From contig SUYC01000005.1 in the NCBI GenBank assembly GCA_015060625.1, positions 167,270-231,269 of the forward strand: a stretch of DNA of 64,000 bases, written 5' to 3'. Below the pieces are notes generated by a model. It saw nothing but the letters and a program-made list of their open reading frames with translations. It ran no database searches and had not been told where the DNA came from. This DNA is from Xylanibacter ruminicola. GTDB taxonomy: Bacteria; Bacteroidota; Bacteroidia; Bacteroidales; Bacteroidaceae. Below are positions 8,829-19,457 of the stretch, one piece after another. A program made the position numbers and the translations under genes. Numbering within the stretch: position 1 is the stretch's first letter; the number at the start of each line of letters is the position of its first letter.

Positions 8829-10841
8829 TTAAGCAAGCAATTTCTTAACCTGCTTGTACACATTCTCTCCAGTGAAGCCCAGCTTCTCGTCGAGCACCTT
8901 GTAAGGAGCTGAGAAACCGAAGCTCTCCAGACCCCATACGGTACCGTCGGCACCTACCAGACCTTCGAGGTTTACAGGCAGGCCAGCGGTGAGACCGAAC
9001 TTCTTAACACCTGCAGGCAGCACGCTCTGCTGATACTCCTTGCTCTGGCTGCGGAACAATCCCTCAGAAGGAACGCTAACCACGCGAACCTTTACGCCAT
9101 CCTCGCGGAGCAGCTTAGCACCAGCCTCGAGAGTAGAAACCTCTGAACCAGAAGCCAGCAGGATGACATCGAAGTTCTCGTCGCTACCAGCTACAACATA
9201 AGCACCCTTGGTGGCCTGGCTGTAGTCGTTGCCCTCGGGCAGCATGTCGATATTCTGACGTGAGAAGATCAGTGCTGTAGGTGTATCTACATTCTCCATA
9301 GCCATGCGCCAGCAAACGGTGGTCTCCTCGGCATCGGCAGGACGAACTACCAATACAGAGTTCTTGCCGTGGTGGTTCTTCAACTTCTCCATCAGGCGGA
9401 TCTGTGCCTCCTGCTCTACAGGCTCGTGGGTAGGACCATCCTCACCTACACGGAAGGCATCGTGGGTCCAGATGAACTTAACAGGCAGCTCCATCAGGGC
9501 AGCCATACGTACGGCGGGCTTCATGTAGTCAGAGAATACGAAGAAGGTACCGCAAGCGGGGATAACACCACCGTGCAGAGCCATACCGATGCAGCAGCAA
9601 GCCATGGTGAGCTCGGCTACACCAGCCTGGAAGAAGGCACCGCTGAAGTCGCCACGAACCAGGTCGTGAGTCTTCTTCAAGAATCCGTCGGTCTTATCAG
9701 AGTTGCTCAGGTCGGCTGATGCACAAATCATGTTGGGAACCTGCTCAGCCAGAGCTGACAGTACAGTAGCACTTGCACCACGAGTAGCGGCACCAGCCTT
9801 CTGCTCAACCTTGCTCCAGTCAATCTTTGGAGCCTTGCCGCTGAACCACTCCTCCAGCTGCTTGGCCTGCTCGGGATGACCCTTGGCCCACTCAGCTTTC
9901 TCGGCATAGCGCTCAGCTACAATCTTCTTCAGCTCCTCAGCACGCTTCGCGTACATCTCCTTTACCTCGGGGAATATCTGGAATGGATTCTCAGGATCGG
10001 CACCCAGGTTCTTCATGGTGTTGATATAAGCGTCGCCACCCAGAGGTGCACCATGAGTAGCGCAGTTGCTCTCGTATGAGCTGTTGTCGGCCTTACGGGC
10101 ACCCTTACCCATCACGCAGTGACCGATGATGAGTGATGGGCGATCCTTCTCAGCCTGAGCCTTCTTGATGGCCTCGCGAATCTGGTCAACGTCGTTACCG
10201 TCGATCTTCTGTACGAACCATCCCCAAGCCTCATACTTCTTGGCTGTGTCCTCACTGGTCACAACCTCTGTCTTTGTAGAGAGCTGGATATCATTAGCGT
10301 CGTAGAACATGATGAGGTTGTCGAGTCCCAGGTTACCGGCGATACGACCTGCACCCTGCGAAATCTCCTCCTGCACACCACCATCGCTGATGTAGGCATA
10401 GATAGTCTGGTTCATCACGTTGCCCAGACGAGCCTTCAGGAATTTAGCGGCGATAGCAGCACCTACTGCGAAACAGTGACCCTGACCAAGAGGACCAGAA
10501 GTGTTCTCGATGCCGCGCTCAATCTCGCGCTCGGGGTGACCAGGAGTTACCGAACCCCACTGGCGCAGGTTCTTCAAATCCTCGAGTGTGTACTTGCCAA
10601 TCAGGGCCAGCTGGCTGTAAAGCATTGGAGCCATATGTCCTGGATCGAGGAAGAAACGGTCGCGACCCTCCCAAGCGGGATTCTCGGGATCGTAAACCAG
10701 GAACTCACTGTAAAGGGTGTTGATAAAATCAGCACCACCCATCGCACCGCCGGGGTGACCCGACTTGGCCTTCTCAACCATCGAAGCAGCAAGGATACGG
10801 ATATTATCCGCTGCCATGTTCATAACTTTGTTGTCGTTCAT
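8829..10841 (-). CDS. tkt: Transketolase
   Basis: 670 residues, full length. Thiamine-diphosphate motifs are present: 'KSGHPGGAMGGAD' near residue 18, 'GPLGQGHCFAVGAA' near 115, 'YISDGGVQEEISQGAGR' (GDG-type TPP/Mg site) and 'DLSNSDKTDGFLK'. It moves two-carbon units among sugar phosphates. The C-terminal domain carries 'LASGSEVSTLEAGAKLL'. It precedes rpiB on the same strand. In the same genome region lie arabinose genes whose product xylulose-5-P is a transketolase substrate. Upstream is a hairpin that separates it from the GH2 gene and a TATCTTTG -7 box. Confidence 0.96.
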   Translation of the reverse strand: MNDNKVMNMAADNIRILAASMVEKAKSGHPGGAMGGADFINTLYSEFLVYDPENPAWEGRDRFFLDPGHMAPMLYSQLALIGKYTLEDLKNLRQWGSVTPGHPEREIERGIENTSGPLGQGHCFAVGAAIAAKFLKARLGNVMNQTIYAYISDGGVQEEISQGAGRIAGNLGLDNLIMFYDANDIQLSTKTEVVTSEDTAKKYEAWGWFVQKIDGNDVDQIREAIKKAQAEKDRPSLIIGHCVMGKGARKADNSSYESNCATHGAPLGGDAYINTMKNLGADPENPFQIFPEVKEMYAKRAEELKKIVAERYAEKAEWAKGHPEQAKQLEEWFSGKAPKIDWSKVEQKAGAATRGASATVLSALAEQVPNMICASADLSNSDKTDGFLKKTHDLVRGDFSGAFFQAGVAELTMACCCIGMALHGGVIPACGTFFVFSDYMKPAVRMAALMELPVKFIWTHDAFRVGEDGPTHEPVEQEAQIRLMEKLKNHHGKNSVLVVRPADAEETTVCWRMAMENVDTPTALIFSRQNIDMLPEGNDYSQATKGAYVVAGSDENFDVILLASGSEVSTLEAGAKLLREDGVKVRVVSVPSEGLFRSQSKEYQQSVLPAGVKKFGLTAGLPVNLEGLVGADGTVWGLESFGFSAPYKVLDEKLGFTGENVYKQVKKLLA

Positions 10842-10876
10842 AATGAATAATTAATTGAAAAACGTTATTTTGGGGG

Positions 10877-10884
10877 CAAAGATA
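10877..10884 (-). promoter_or_regulatory. -7 box of the transketolase promoter
   Basis: TATCTTTG on the minus strand about 36 nt upstream of the tkt start. A clean -33 TTG at 19-21 bp is not visible (a TTTG lies only 16 bp away inside the hairpin), so only the -7 element is well supported. Confidence 0.55.
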
Positions 10885-10887
10885 CAA

Positions 10888-10923
10888 AATTATTCCGAAA
10901 CAAACCACTGTTTCGGAATAATT
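10888..10923 (-). terminator. Hairpin between the GH2 gene and transketolase
   Basis: A perfect 15-bp stem (10888-10902 with 10909-10923) and 6-nt loop downstream of the GH2 stop. The following T-run on the minus strand is short (TTTTG), so termination is likely but may be partial. It touches the tkt promoter. Confidence 0.62.
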
Positions 10924-10963
10924 ATTTGCTTTAGTGTAGAAAATTATTGTAATTTGACACTTA

Positions 10964-13423
10964 TTACTTGGAAACTTCTATCTTAACATCAGTTTTGTCG
11001 GTGATGGATGGCAATTTGCAGGTAACAGTGCGGGTCTCGCCTGGGGCCAATGTCAGGTAATTATCGCTCCAGTAGGCGGGACATATCAGTTGGCCTTGCT
11101 GCTTGGCTGTCAGTCGAACCATAAACGCCACTTTATCAGTGGGATTGCTGACTTTCACCTGGTAGCCATCGCTGGTGGGGGTGATGGTCATCTCTACATC
11201 GGTAGTGCACAGGTTGTCGAGCATGGCATACGATGCATACTTGGTGATAGGGGTGTGCACCCAAGTGGTATTGGCCCAGTCGTACGTATCCTTCTCGCCG
11301 GTGATAAAGTACTCGTTGGTAGCTGTGTTGCCTAATTTCAACAGCAGGAAGGCGGCTGGGGCATGGGCTGTATTGATATCGAACACCTTGACTACCGTGC
11401 CTGGGGCTACCTCAATCTGTGTGCTGTCGCTGGTGGTCTTGCTGTCTGTCAGCAGTTGCATCCGCGCAGTTGATTTTACGGGCTGCAGTGTTTCGTTCAC
11501 GGCATACACGGCTTGCGTGTAGTAGTCGTAAATCAGTTGCACAGGGGCATTACCCTTCTTCACGCCATAATAGGCAGCGTTGGGCTGCTTGTAGTAGTCG
11601 TACAGCTGCCAGTAGATGCCGGGGCGCGCGCCGTTCAGCATCCATTGGATGATGCCGGTGGTGTGTGGCCATCTCACGCGGAAGCTCTCAAACATGGCCT
11701 TGGTGCTCTCGTAGTTCAGCAGGTCGGCATGGCGCAGATACTCGTCGATATTCTTGGCTTCGCTAAAGCGGTTGCGTATCACCTCGTTCAGCTGTTTCAG
11801 CGAGTTCATGTCGCCTGACGAAGCGGTGCACAGAATGTTCCAGCGCTGGTCGATAGGGAAGAGGTTGGGGCCTAACATCTTCTGTAGCGATTCTTTCACA
11901 GGCAGTTGGGCACCGATACCCGTCTCGGTGTTAAAGCCGAAAGCACCACCGGGCGCCTCGGGCTGGTACCAGTAGCTGGGACCGACATATTCGTAGGGGC
12001 CTGCCATCTTGGTGCCTGACCGACCAGATAGTTCGCTCACCTGATCCTTGGCTGATGTCAGATAGCTGCGATCGTCCTCGGTGCTCAGGAACTGCTGGTA
12101 GCGCTGCTCCAGTTCGGGCTTGGGCAGCATGTCGCTCCCCACAAACCAACCGATGATGGATGGGTGATAGCGCAGCCACATCACCTGGTCTTCGAACGAA
12201 CGGGCTATCAGGTCGATGTTCTCGGGGCTCAGAATGCCGCCGTAGAGTTCATCGCAAGGTGCACCAATATAGCTGTCCCACTCCCAGTGGCAGCTCCAGC
12301 CCACCAGAATCATCAGTCCGAGCTCGTCGCACAGGTCGTACAGGTTTTGCGAAGTGCCCCAGAACCCCTCCAGGCGCACCGTATTCATATTCATGTCGCG
12401 AACATACTCCAGTTGCAGACGATTGGTCTCGGGGGTGTCACGCAGATAGATATCATCGGTCCAGCCGGCGCCACGCAGCAGCACGGGTTTGCCATTCAGC
12501 GTAAAGCCGCGATAGCCCTCGTTGGTCAGGTAGCTTTTTATCTCGCGAATGCCAAATCGCACATTCTCGGAGTCGGAAATTTTGCGGTCCTCGACAAACT
12601 CGATGTGTAAATCACACAGTTCGGGCTTACCCATATTGTGGCACCACCACAATTTGGGGTTGATGATGTGTATTTCGGTAGGACTGACAAAGCGTTTCTT
12701 CTCGCCAGGAGCCAGCGATACGCGGTAACTGAACTGCTGTCCGTCGGCAGTACCCTGCACGATGCCTTCTACGGGTTTATCCGATAGATTGTGCAGTTCG
12801 GTGGCGATGGTGAGCCAGGCTTCGTTAAGCGTCTGTGTGTTGACGCGTGAACGCACAGCTGAGTGCGACAAGGCCACAGGGCCGCAGGTTTTTACGTGCA
12901 CTTCGCGAAAAATGCCCATACTCTCGTCGGCGGGACGCGGATTCCAGTCGGCAAAACCGATATTGGGTTCGCCTGGCTGGGCACGAAACACCTCTACCTC
13001 CAGTTTGTTGTCGCCGGCTATCTCGTTGGTTACGTCAAACTCAAACTGTCGGAACGGACCGTACATCTCTTTACTGTTGGCTATCTGCTTGCCGTTAAGC
13101 CACACGTTGGCGCGGTAGCTGATGCCGTCGAAGCTCAGCACCGCATGTTCGCCCTCGTTAAGCTGTTTCAGTTCAAAGGTGGTGCGATATTTCCAGCTTT
13201 TGTCAAACTGTGTTTTGTTAATCTTGGCATAGTCGTCGGCAGTCAGTGCTTCGGGTTCTATGCCGTTGGCAGTTAGCGTACCCATCAGGGTGCCAGGCAC
13301 TTGCGCTGGTATCCAACCATTGGCTGTTTCTACTTCCCAGTTCATGCTTAATGTTTGATGCTCGGTACATGCTGCTACCACCATAGCCAGCATCCCCATT
13401 ATAAAAAAGTCTCTAAGTTTCAT
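10964..13423 (-). CDS. GH2 exo-beta-glycosidase lipoprotein (exo-beta-glucosaminidase / beta-mannosidase-like)
   Basis: 819 residues with a lipobox 'MVVAAC' (lipid Cys19). The order is a GH2 N-terminal sugar-binding domain ('WKYRTTFEL', 'ISYRANVWLNGKQIA'), immunoglobulin-like domain ('FGIREIKSYLTNEGY'), then the catalytic barrel from ~310 ('NGKPVLLRGAGWTDD', 'NTVRLEGFWG'). Where most GH2 enzymes have Asn-Glu, this one has 'GWFVGSD' (Asp431), and 'GFNTETG' provides Glu500. An Asp acid/Glu nucleophile pair about 70 residues apart is the pattern known for CsxA-type exo-beta-D-glucosaminidases and related mannosidases. The exact substrate cannot be told from sequence. A ROK sugar kinase lies 15 bp upstream on the same strand. 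Confidence 0.8.
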   Translation of the reverse strand: MKLRDFFIMGMLAMVVAACTEHQTLSMNWEVETANGWIPAQVPGTLMGTLTANGIEPEALTADDYAKINKTQFDKSWKYRTTFELKQLNEGEHAVLSFDGISYRANVWLNGKQIANSKEMYGPFRQFEFDVTNEIAGDNKLEVEVFRAQPGEPNIGFADWNPRPADESMGIFREVHVKTCGPVALSHSAVRSRVNTQTLNEAWLTIATELHNLSDKPVEGIVQGTADGQQFSYRVSLAPGEKKRFVSPTEIHIINPKLWWCHNMGKPELCDLHIEFVEDRKISDSENVRFGIREIKSYLTNEGYRGFTLNGKPVLLRGAGWTDDIYLRDTPETNRLQLEYVRDMNMNTVRLEGFWGTSQNLYDLCDELGLMILVGWSCHWEWDSYIGAPCDELYGGILSPENIDLIARSFEDQVMWLRYHPSIIGWFVGSDMLPKPELEQRYQQFLSTEDDRSYLTSAKDQVSELSGRSGTKMAGPYEYVGPSYWYQPEAPGGAFGFNTETGIGAQLPVKESLQKMLGPNLFPIDQRWNILCTASSGDMNSLKQLNEVIRNRFSEAKNIDEYLRHADLLNYESTKAMFESFRVRWPHTTGIIQWMLNGARPGIYWQLYDYYKQPNAAYYGVKKGNAPVQLIYDYYTQAVYAVNETLQPVKSTARMQLLTDSKTTSDSTQIEVAPGTVVKVFDINTAHAPAAFLLLKLGNTATNEYFITGEKDTYDWANTTWVHTPITKYASYAMLDNLCTTDVEMTITPTSDGYQVKVSNPTDKVAFMVRLTAKQQGQLICPAYWSDNYLTLAPGETRTVTCKLPSITDKTDVKIEVSK

Positions 13424-13453
13424 ATCAGTTCTCAGTTTTCACTTCTCAGTTAT
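13424..13453. repeat. Short tandem-repeat linker before the GH2 start
   Basis: On the minus strand ACTGAGAAGTGAAAACTGAG plus AACTGAT, a period-9 pattern of (A/G)ACTGAGAA-like units running from the end of the ROK gene to the GH2 ATG. Confidence 0.65.
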
Positions 13454-14272
13454 TAAAGCTGCGGCCCCTAGCATGGCAGCGTTAGGCAGAGTTGATGGCT
13501 CGATACGCGTGGCAGCCACATTCTCAGGGTAGGGGAAGGTGCCCAGCTGCTGGCGTATGGCTGTTTCGTAGAGCGCGAAGGCATTGGCAATGCCGCCACC
13601 GATGATGATGGCCTCGGGGGCATAGGTAAACAGAATCGCCTTCATCAGGTTGCCTACATGCTGACCGAACTCCTGCCACACCGCCTGTGCCTGTTGGTCG
13701 CCAGCTAAAGCCAGCTTGGCAAAGGTGACACCCGTTTCGCCATGCAACTCGCTGAAAAACCTGCTGCTGCAATAAAACTCGTAGTCGGCATCCAGATAGG
13801 GTAGCGAGCCAATTTCGCCTGCCCCAGTGTTCACTCCGTTATACAACTTGCCATCGATGATGATGCCTGCACCCACACCGGTTCCTAATGTTAAGCCCAC
13901 CATATTCTGCGTGCCTTTGCCTTCGCCATAGCGCCAGGCGCCTAAGGCAAAGCAGTTGGCATCGTTGTTCACGGCTACGGGTACACCAAATTCCTGCTCC
14001 AGGGCCTGTTTCAGGTGTACCTCTTTCCACGAGGGAATGTTAGCCACATTATATACGATGCCCTGCTGGCAATCTACCACCGAAGGCACACCCACGCCAA
14101 TGCCCGTCACTTCGGGGCGCATCAGTTGGGTTATCTGCCGCTTCAGTTGGTTCAGCACTACATCCTCGCACTCCTGTGCCGGACAGGGCTCTATCACGGT
14201 GTCAATCACCGTCGCGCCATCGGTCAGTCCAACACGCATGTTGGTACCGCCTAAATCAATTGCTATCTTCAT
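13439..14272 (-). CDS. ROK-family sugar kinase (glucokinase/fructokinase-like)
   Basis: 277 residues. 'IDLGGTNMRVGL' is the ATP phosphate-1 motif, 'NNDANCFALGAWRYG' the phosphate-2/catalytic Asp region, and 'LGTGVGAGIIIDGKLYNG', 'GAGEIGS' and 'IIIGGGIANA' follow the ROK pattern. It phosphorylates a hexose or amino sugar; specificity is not readable. The usual ROK zinc motif (H...GCxxxxCxGC..E) after GAGEIG is absent and replaced by 'LPYLDADYEFYCSSR', which places it in a zinc-less subgroup. Its position directly before the GH2 exo-glycosidase suggests it phosphorylates the released monosaccharide. Confidence 0.85.
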   Translation of the reverse strand: MKIAIDLGGTNMRVGLTDGATVIDTVIEPCPAQECEDVVLNQLKRQITQLMRPEVTGIGVGVPSVVDCQQGIVYNVANIPSWKEVHLKQALEQEFGVPVAVNNDANCFALGAWRYGEGKGTQNMVGLTLGTGVGAGIIIDGKLYNGVNTGAGEIGSLPYLDADYEFYCSSRFFSELHGETGVTFAKLALAGDQQAQAVWQEFGQHVGNLMKAILFTYAPEAIIIGGGIANAFALYETAIRQQLGTFPYPENVAATRIEPSTLPNAAMLGAAALITEK

Positions 14273-14308
14273 TATTCATAAACTGTTTAGAATAGTTGAT
14301 TTGCGGCG

Positions 14309-14316
14309 CAAATATA
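14309..14316 (-). promoter_or_regulatory. -7 box of the ROK kinase/GH2 operon
   Basis: TATATTTG on the minus strand about 37 nt before the ROK start, followed by GC. No convincing -33 TTG at the right distance. Confidence 0.5.
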
Positions 14317-14359
14317 CATTATTTTTCTATAAGGTGGTGCATTTTTTTAGTTTTTTTTG

Positions 14360-14367
14360 TATCTTTG
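14360..14367 (+). promoter_or_regulatory. -7 box of the amidase gene
   Basis: TATCTTTG followed by CAG, 32 nt before the ATG at 14400. The upstream part is T-rich without a clear -33 TTG. Confidence 0.5.
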
Positions 14368-14399
14368 CAGCCACATTATATTAATAAGGTAGGAATAAG

Positions 14400-15167
14400 A
14401 TGAAGATAGCTATTGTACAACACGATATACCCAGTAGCAATTTTTTAAATAATATGGACCGTCTTAATCCGTTGTTAAATCAGCAGCCGGGTGCCAATCT
14501 GTATGTGTTGCCAGAAACCTTTGCCACAGGTTTTATGGCCGAGGGTTATGCGGGTGGGGCTGCTGCTCAGTCTCACTTTATGTTGCAGTGGATGGCGTAC
14601 CAGGCCATGCTGCATCATGCCGCCGTTGTGGGTAGTGTGGCTACCAAGGATCAAGAGGGACAGTTGCGTAACCGCTTGATTTTTATGCATCCTGATGGCA
14701 AGTACGACTATTACGATAAGCGCCATTTGTTTACGTTTGCCGGCGAGACTAAGGATTATGTGCCAGGCGATCGCCGTGTGGTAGTAGAGTGGTGTGGTGT
14801 GCGTTTCTTGTTGCAGGTGTGCTACGATTTGCGATTCCCGGTGTTTTCGCGTTCGCGTGGCGATTACGACGCCATCATCTATGTAGCCAACTGGCCCGAG
14901 CAGCGTCAGGATGCCTGGCAAACGCTACTGAAGGCGCGTGCCATCGAGAATCAGTGCTATGTGATAGGCGTAAACCGTGTGGGTAGCGACGACACCTGTA
15001 AGTATATAGGTGGTTCGGTGGTGATTGATGCCTACGGACATACCATTGCCCAGTGTACCGATGGTGAGGAAGAAATAGCTATCGCAGAACTTGATATGGA
15101 ACAGCTGCAGCGTTTCCGTCAGAAGTTCCCCGTTCTGGCCGATGCCGACGAGTTTAGTGTTCTCTGA
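14400..15167 (+). CDS. Carbon-nitrogen hydrolase (nitrilase superfamily, omega-amidase / YafV-like)
   Basis: 255 residues with the nitrilase catalytic triad: Glu39 in 'LPETFATGF', Lys107 in 'YDKRHLF' and Cys141 in 'QVCYDLRFPVFSR'. The C-X-DLRFP context is typical of omega-amidases, which hydrolyse alpha-ketoglutaramate or alpha-ketosuccinamate, a repair or salvage role for transamination products. Cytoplasmic, no signal peptide. It is a single gene whose last 14 bp overlap the 3' end of the convergent CDF gene. Confidence 0.88.
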   Translation: MKIAIVQHDIPSSNFLNNMDRLNPLLNQQPGANLYVLPETFATGFMAEGYAGGAAAQSHFMLQWMAYQAMLHHAAVVGSVATKDQEGQLRNRLIFMHPDGKYDYYDKRHLFTFAGETKDYVPGDRRVVVEWCGVRFLLQVCYDLRFPVFSRSRGDYDAIIYVANWPEQRQDAWQTLLKARAIENQCYVIGVNRVGSDDTCKYIGGSVVIDAYGHTIAQCTDGEEEIAIAELDMEQLQRFRQKFPVLADADEFSVL

Positions 15168-16050
15168 TGCTCTTCGGTTCTACGTGTACCGATATGTGGG
15201 TTTCCTTGCCGTAGTGTTCGCGTAGGATATTCTCCACTTCTTCGCTTTTGTTGTGAGCCTCGCGCAAACTGATGTCGTCGTCCATCAGTATGTGCAGTTC
15301 TATGGCGTAATGATTGCCTATTCGGCGCGTGTGCAGATCGTGTGGCTCTGTAACGCCAGGTATCGATCGTGCCAGCTGCAGAATCTCGCTCTCAACCTCA
15401 TCGGGCAGCGAATGCTCCATCAGGTCGCCAATGCCATTACGCAGCAGGTCTATCGCCACCTTAATAATAAATAGGCCCACGATGATACCTGCCATGGGAT
15501 CGAGCACCGTCCATCGTTCACCTAAGAAGATGGCGCCACCAATGCCGATGGCTGTGCCTATACTCGACAGGGCATCACTACGATGGTGCCAGGCGTTGGC
15601 CTCTACTGCCTGCGACTTGAGTTTGCGGGCCTGCACCATCGAGTAGTGGAACACTGCCTCTTTCAGAATAATCGAAAGAAGTGCAGCCCATAGCGCCAGC
15701 ATGCCTGGGGCTTTTAATGGTTCGCCCTGTGCCCAAGCGATAATCTTGGTGAGTGCGCTGTACACAATGCCTACGGCTACTATCAGTAGTGCCAACCCAA
15801 TCAGTGTGGTGGCCAGCGTTTCGTATTTACCATGCCCGTACTCGTGCGATTTGTCGGTAGGTTTGCCGCTGATGCGCACAAACACCAGCACGATGATATC
15901 TGTGACAAAGTCGGACAGCGAGTGCACCGCATCGGCAATCATTGCCGCACTATGTCCCACAATGCCCGCCACAAACTTAAACAGCAGCAGCACCACATTC
16001 ACGGCGCCACCAACCATTGTTACCTTATATATCTCTTTATTTCTTTTCAT
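15154..16050 (-). CDS. Cation diffusion facilitator (CDF) metal exporter
   Basis: 298 residues from ATG at 16050, just downstream of its promoter. The open frame extends upstream but covers the promoter. Six membrane segments lie in the first ~210 residues. TM2 carries 'HSAAMIADAVHSLSDFVTDI', and TM5 has 'HHRSDALSSIGTAIGI', giving the HD-HD type metal site of CDF proteins. The cytosolic C-terminal domain ('IPGVTEPHDLHTRRIGNHYAIELHI', 'DDISLREAHNKSEEVE') is the usual CDF dimerisation/metal-sensing fold. It exports divalent cations such as Zn2+, Fe2+ or Mn2+ against protons. It diverges from the thiamine operon. Confidence 0.92.
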   Translation of the reverse strand: MKRNKEIYKVTMVGGAVNVVLLLFKFVAGIVGHSAAMIADAVHSLSDFVTDIIVLVFVRISGKPTDKSHEYGHGKYETLATTLIGLALLIVAVGIVYSALTKIIAWAQGEPLKAPGMLALWAALLSIILKEAVFHYSMVQARKLKSQAVEANAWHHRSDALSSIGTAIGIGGAIFLGERWTVLDPMAGIIVGLFIIKVAIDLLRNGIGDLMEHSLPDEVESEILQLARSIPGVTEPHDLHTRRIGNHYAIELHILMDDDISLREAHNKSEEVENILREHYGKETHISVHVEPKSIREH

Positions 16051-16057
16051 TGTAGTG

Positions 16058-16087
16058 CAAAAGTAGTAAATTGATAGCAAATAGCAA
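16058..16087 (-). promoter_or_regulatory. Promoter of the CDF gene
   Basis: Minus-strand TTG (complement of 16085-16087), 19 bp, TACTTTTG (complement of 16058-16065). The start codon is only 8 bp downstream, so the transcript is nearly leaderless. Confidence 0.7.
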
Positions 16088-16103
16088 AAAAAATCCCGTT
16101 TTA

Positions 16104-16135
16104 TTTGTCAGATAGAAATAAAAACATTACTTTTG
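16104..16135 (+). promoter_or_regulatory. Promoter of the thiamine operon
   Basis: TTTG at 16104-16107, 20 bp, TACTTTTG at 16128-16135, a full match to the Bacteroidetes consensus. Transcription would begin about 16142, just before the riboswitch. Confidence 0.85.
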
Positions 16136-16150
16136 CAGCGCAAAATTAAA

Positions 16151-16228
16151 TATTCGGGGTGCTGAGGCAAGTGCCAACGCTGAGAAAATACCCATAGAAC
16201 CTGAAGCGGGTAATGCCGTCGGAGGAAT
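16151..16228 (+). promoter_or_regulatory. TPP riboswitch (THI element)
   Basis: The THI-box core is visible: GGGGTGC near 16156, GCTGAGA near 16179, ATACCC, then GAACCTGA near 16197 and GGGTAATGCC near 16208, ending in CGGAGGAAT. It binds thiamine pyrophosphate. It lies between the promoter and thiS with the closing part (GGAGGA) close to the thiS start, so control is probably at translation initiation or at early termination. It governs the eight-gene thi operon that follows. Confidence 0.93.
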
Positions 16229-16233
16229 GCAAT

Positions 16234-16431
16234 ATGAAAGTAACGATTAACAACAAAGAACACGAGACGCAAGCCAAAACTGTATCCGAGCTTGCCGCCC
16301 AATTGCAGTTGCCCGCCAAAGGTGTGGCAATAGCCATCGATAATGAGTTGAAACCACGCACATCTTGGGATGCCACCATCCTACAAGAGGGCGCCAGTAT
16401 CACTATTATCAAAGCTGCATGCGGGGGGTAA
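16234..16431 (+). CDS. thiS: Sulfur carrier protein ThiS
   Basis: 65 residues from the ATG at 16234 (MKVTINNKEHE). It has the ubiquitin-like ThiS pattern and ends in the required Gly-Gly ('AACGG'), the tail that is adenylated and thiocarboxylated to deliver sulfur for the thiazole ring. It is the first gene behind the TPP riboswitch; thiE starts 2 bp after its stop. Confidence 0.92.
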   Translation: MKVTINNKEHETQAKTVSELAAQLQLPAKGVAIAIDNELKPRTSWDATILQEGASITIIKAACGG

Positions 16432-16433
16432 GG

Positions 16434-17057
16434 ATGATGTTACAGTTTATTTCTCACTACACCGAAAAGTATAGCTACTTGGACAGCATCAACCTTGCCT
16501 TGCAGGGTGGGTGCCGATGGATACAGCTACGCATGAAGGATGCTACCGACGACGAGGTGCGCCCCATTGCGATAGAAGCCCAGCAGCTATGCCAGAAGTT
16601 TGGCGCTACATTTGTTATCGACGACCGTGTGTCACTGGTAAAGGAGCTGCATGCCGATGGTGTGCATCTGGGTAAGAACGATATGCCCATCAGCGAGGCA
16701 CGCCGGTTGTTAGGTACCGATTATATCATAGGTGGAACGGCTAACACGTTCGAGGATGTGAAGAGCCACTATGAGTCGGGGGCCGATTATATCGGTTGTG
16801 GGCCCTACCGATTTACCACCACCAAGCAGAAGCTGTCGCCTGTATTAGGGTTGGACGGCTACCGCAGAATAATTATCGAGATGCGTGCGGCACATATCGA
16901 TATACCCGTTGTGGCTATCGGTGGCATTACCCAGGCTGATATTCCAGCCATACTGGCCACTGGTATCACAGGCATAGCGCTGAGTGGCACTGTGCTGCGC
17001 GCCGCAAATCCCATAGATGAAATGAAACACTTAATAAGCATTGTCAATCATGAGTAA
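16434..17057 (+). CDS. thiE: Thiamine-phosphate synthase ThiE
   Basis: 207 residues. ATGs at 16434 and 16437 are both possible. It couples HMP-PP and thiazole phosphate to thiamine phosphate. Motifs are '[11 protein letters not shown]', '[25 protein letters not shown]', '[33 protein letters not shown]' and 'VVAIGGIT', all conserved in the TIM-barrel ThiE family, including the diphosphate-binding Arg/Lys and Asp residues. It is distinct from the second ThiE-like gene at 21428. Its end overlaps the thiG start by 8 bp. Confidence 0.93.
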   Translation: MMLQFISHYTEKYSYLDSINLALQGGCRWIQLRMKDATDDEVRPIAIEAQQLCQKFGATFVIDDRVSLVKELHADGVHLGKNDMPISEARRLLGTDYIIGGTANTFEDVKSHYESGADYIGCGPYRFTTTKQKLSPVLGLDGYRRIIIEMRAAHIDIPVVAIGGITQADIPAILATGITGIALSGTVLRAANPIDEMKHLISIVNHE

Positions 17058-17816
17058 ATTAGTTATTGCAGGACGAGAGTTTGGCTCTCGTTTGTTTTTG
17101 GGCACAGGCAAGTTTAATAACAATGCGCTGATGGCCCAGGCTATTGAGGCTTCGGGATCGGAGATGGTTACCGTAGCCATGAAACGTGTGGAACTCGACG
17201 ATAAGAACGACGATCTGTTGACACACATCACCCAGAATCCCAAAATCCAGTTGCTGCCCAACACATCAGGTGTGCGTAATGCCGAAGAGGCAGTGTTTGC
17301 AGCTCAGATGGCCCGCGAGGCATTCGGCACCAACTGGCTGAAGCTGGAGATACACCCCGACCCGCGCTACTTGTTGCCCGACTCGGTTGAGACGTTGAAA
17401 GCCACTGAGCAGTTGGTAAAGCTGGGTTTTGTGGTGCTGCCTTACTGTCAGGCCGACCCCACACTGTGCAAGCATCTGGAAGAGGCTGGTGCAGCTACGG
17501 TGATGCCGCTGGCAGCTCCTATCGGCACCAATAAGGGTTTGAGAATGAAGGATTTCCTGCAGATTATCATCGAGCAGGCCACGGTGCCTGTGGTGGTTGA
17601 TGCAGGTATCGGTGCCCCCAGTCATGCTGCCGAGGCGATGGAGATGGGTGCCGACTGTGTGCTGGTGAATACCGCTATTGCCGTGGCAGGTGATCCTGTC
17701 GCGATGGCTGATGCCTTCCGACAGGCAGTGATTGCTGGGCGCCAGGCTTACGAGGCTGGTCTTGGAGCCATTGCCGATTGCGCCGAAGCATCAAGTCCAT
17801 TAACTGCGTTTCTTAG

Positions 17817-17823
<7 letters not shown>
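17050..17823 (+). CDS. thiG: Thiazole synthase ThiG
   Basis: 257 residues from ATG at 17050 ([22 protein letters not shown]). 'GTGKFNN', '[10 protein letters not shown]' (Schiff-base lysine region), '[14 protein letters not shown]', 'VLPYCQADP' and '[31 protein letters not shown]' are ThiG signatures. It condenses deoxyxylulose-5-P, dehydroglycine and ThiS-thiocarboxylate into the thiazole. ThiH, made in this operon, supplies the dehydroglycine. A tandem repeat follows before thiC. Confidence 0.96.
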
Positions 17824-19457
<1,634 letters not shown>

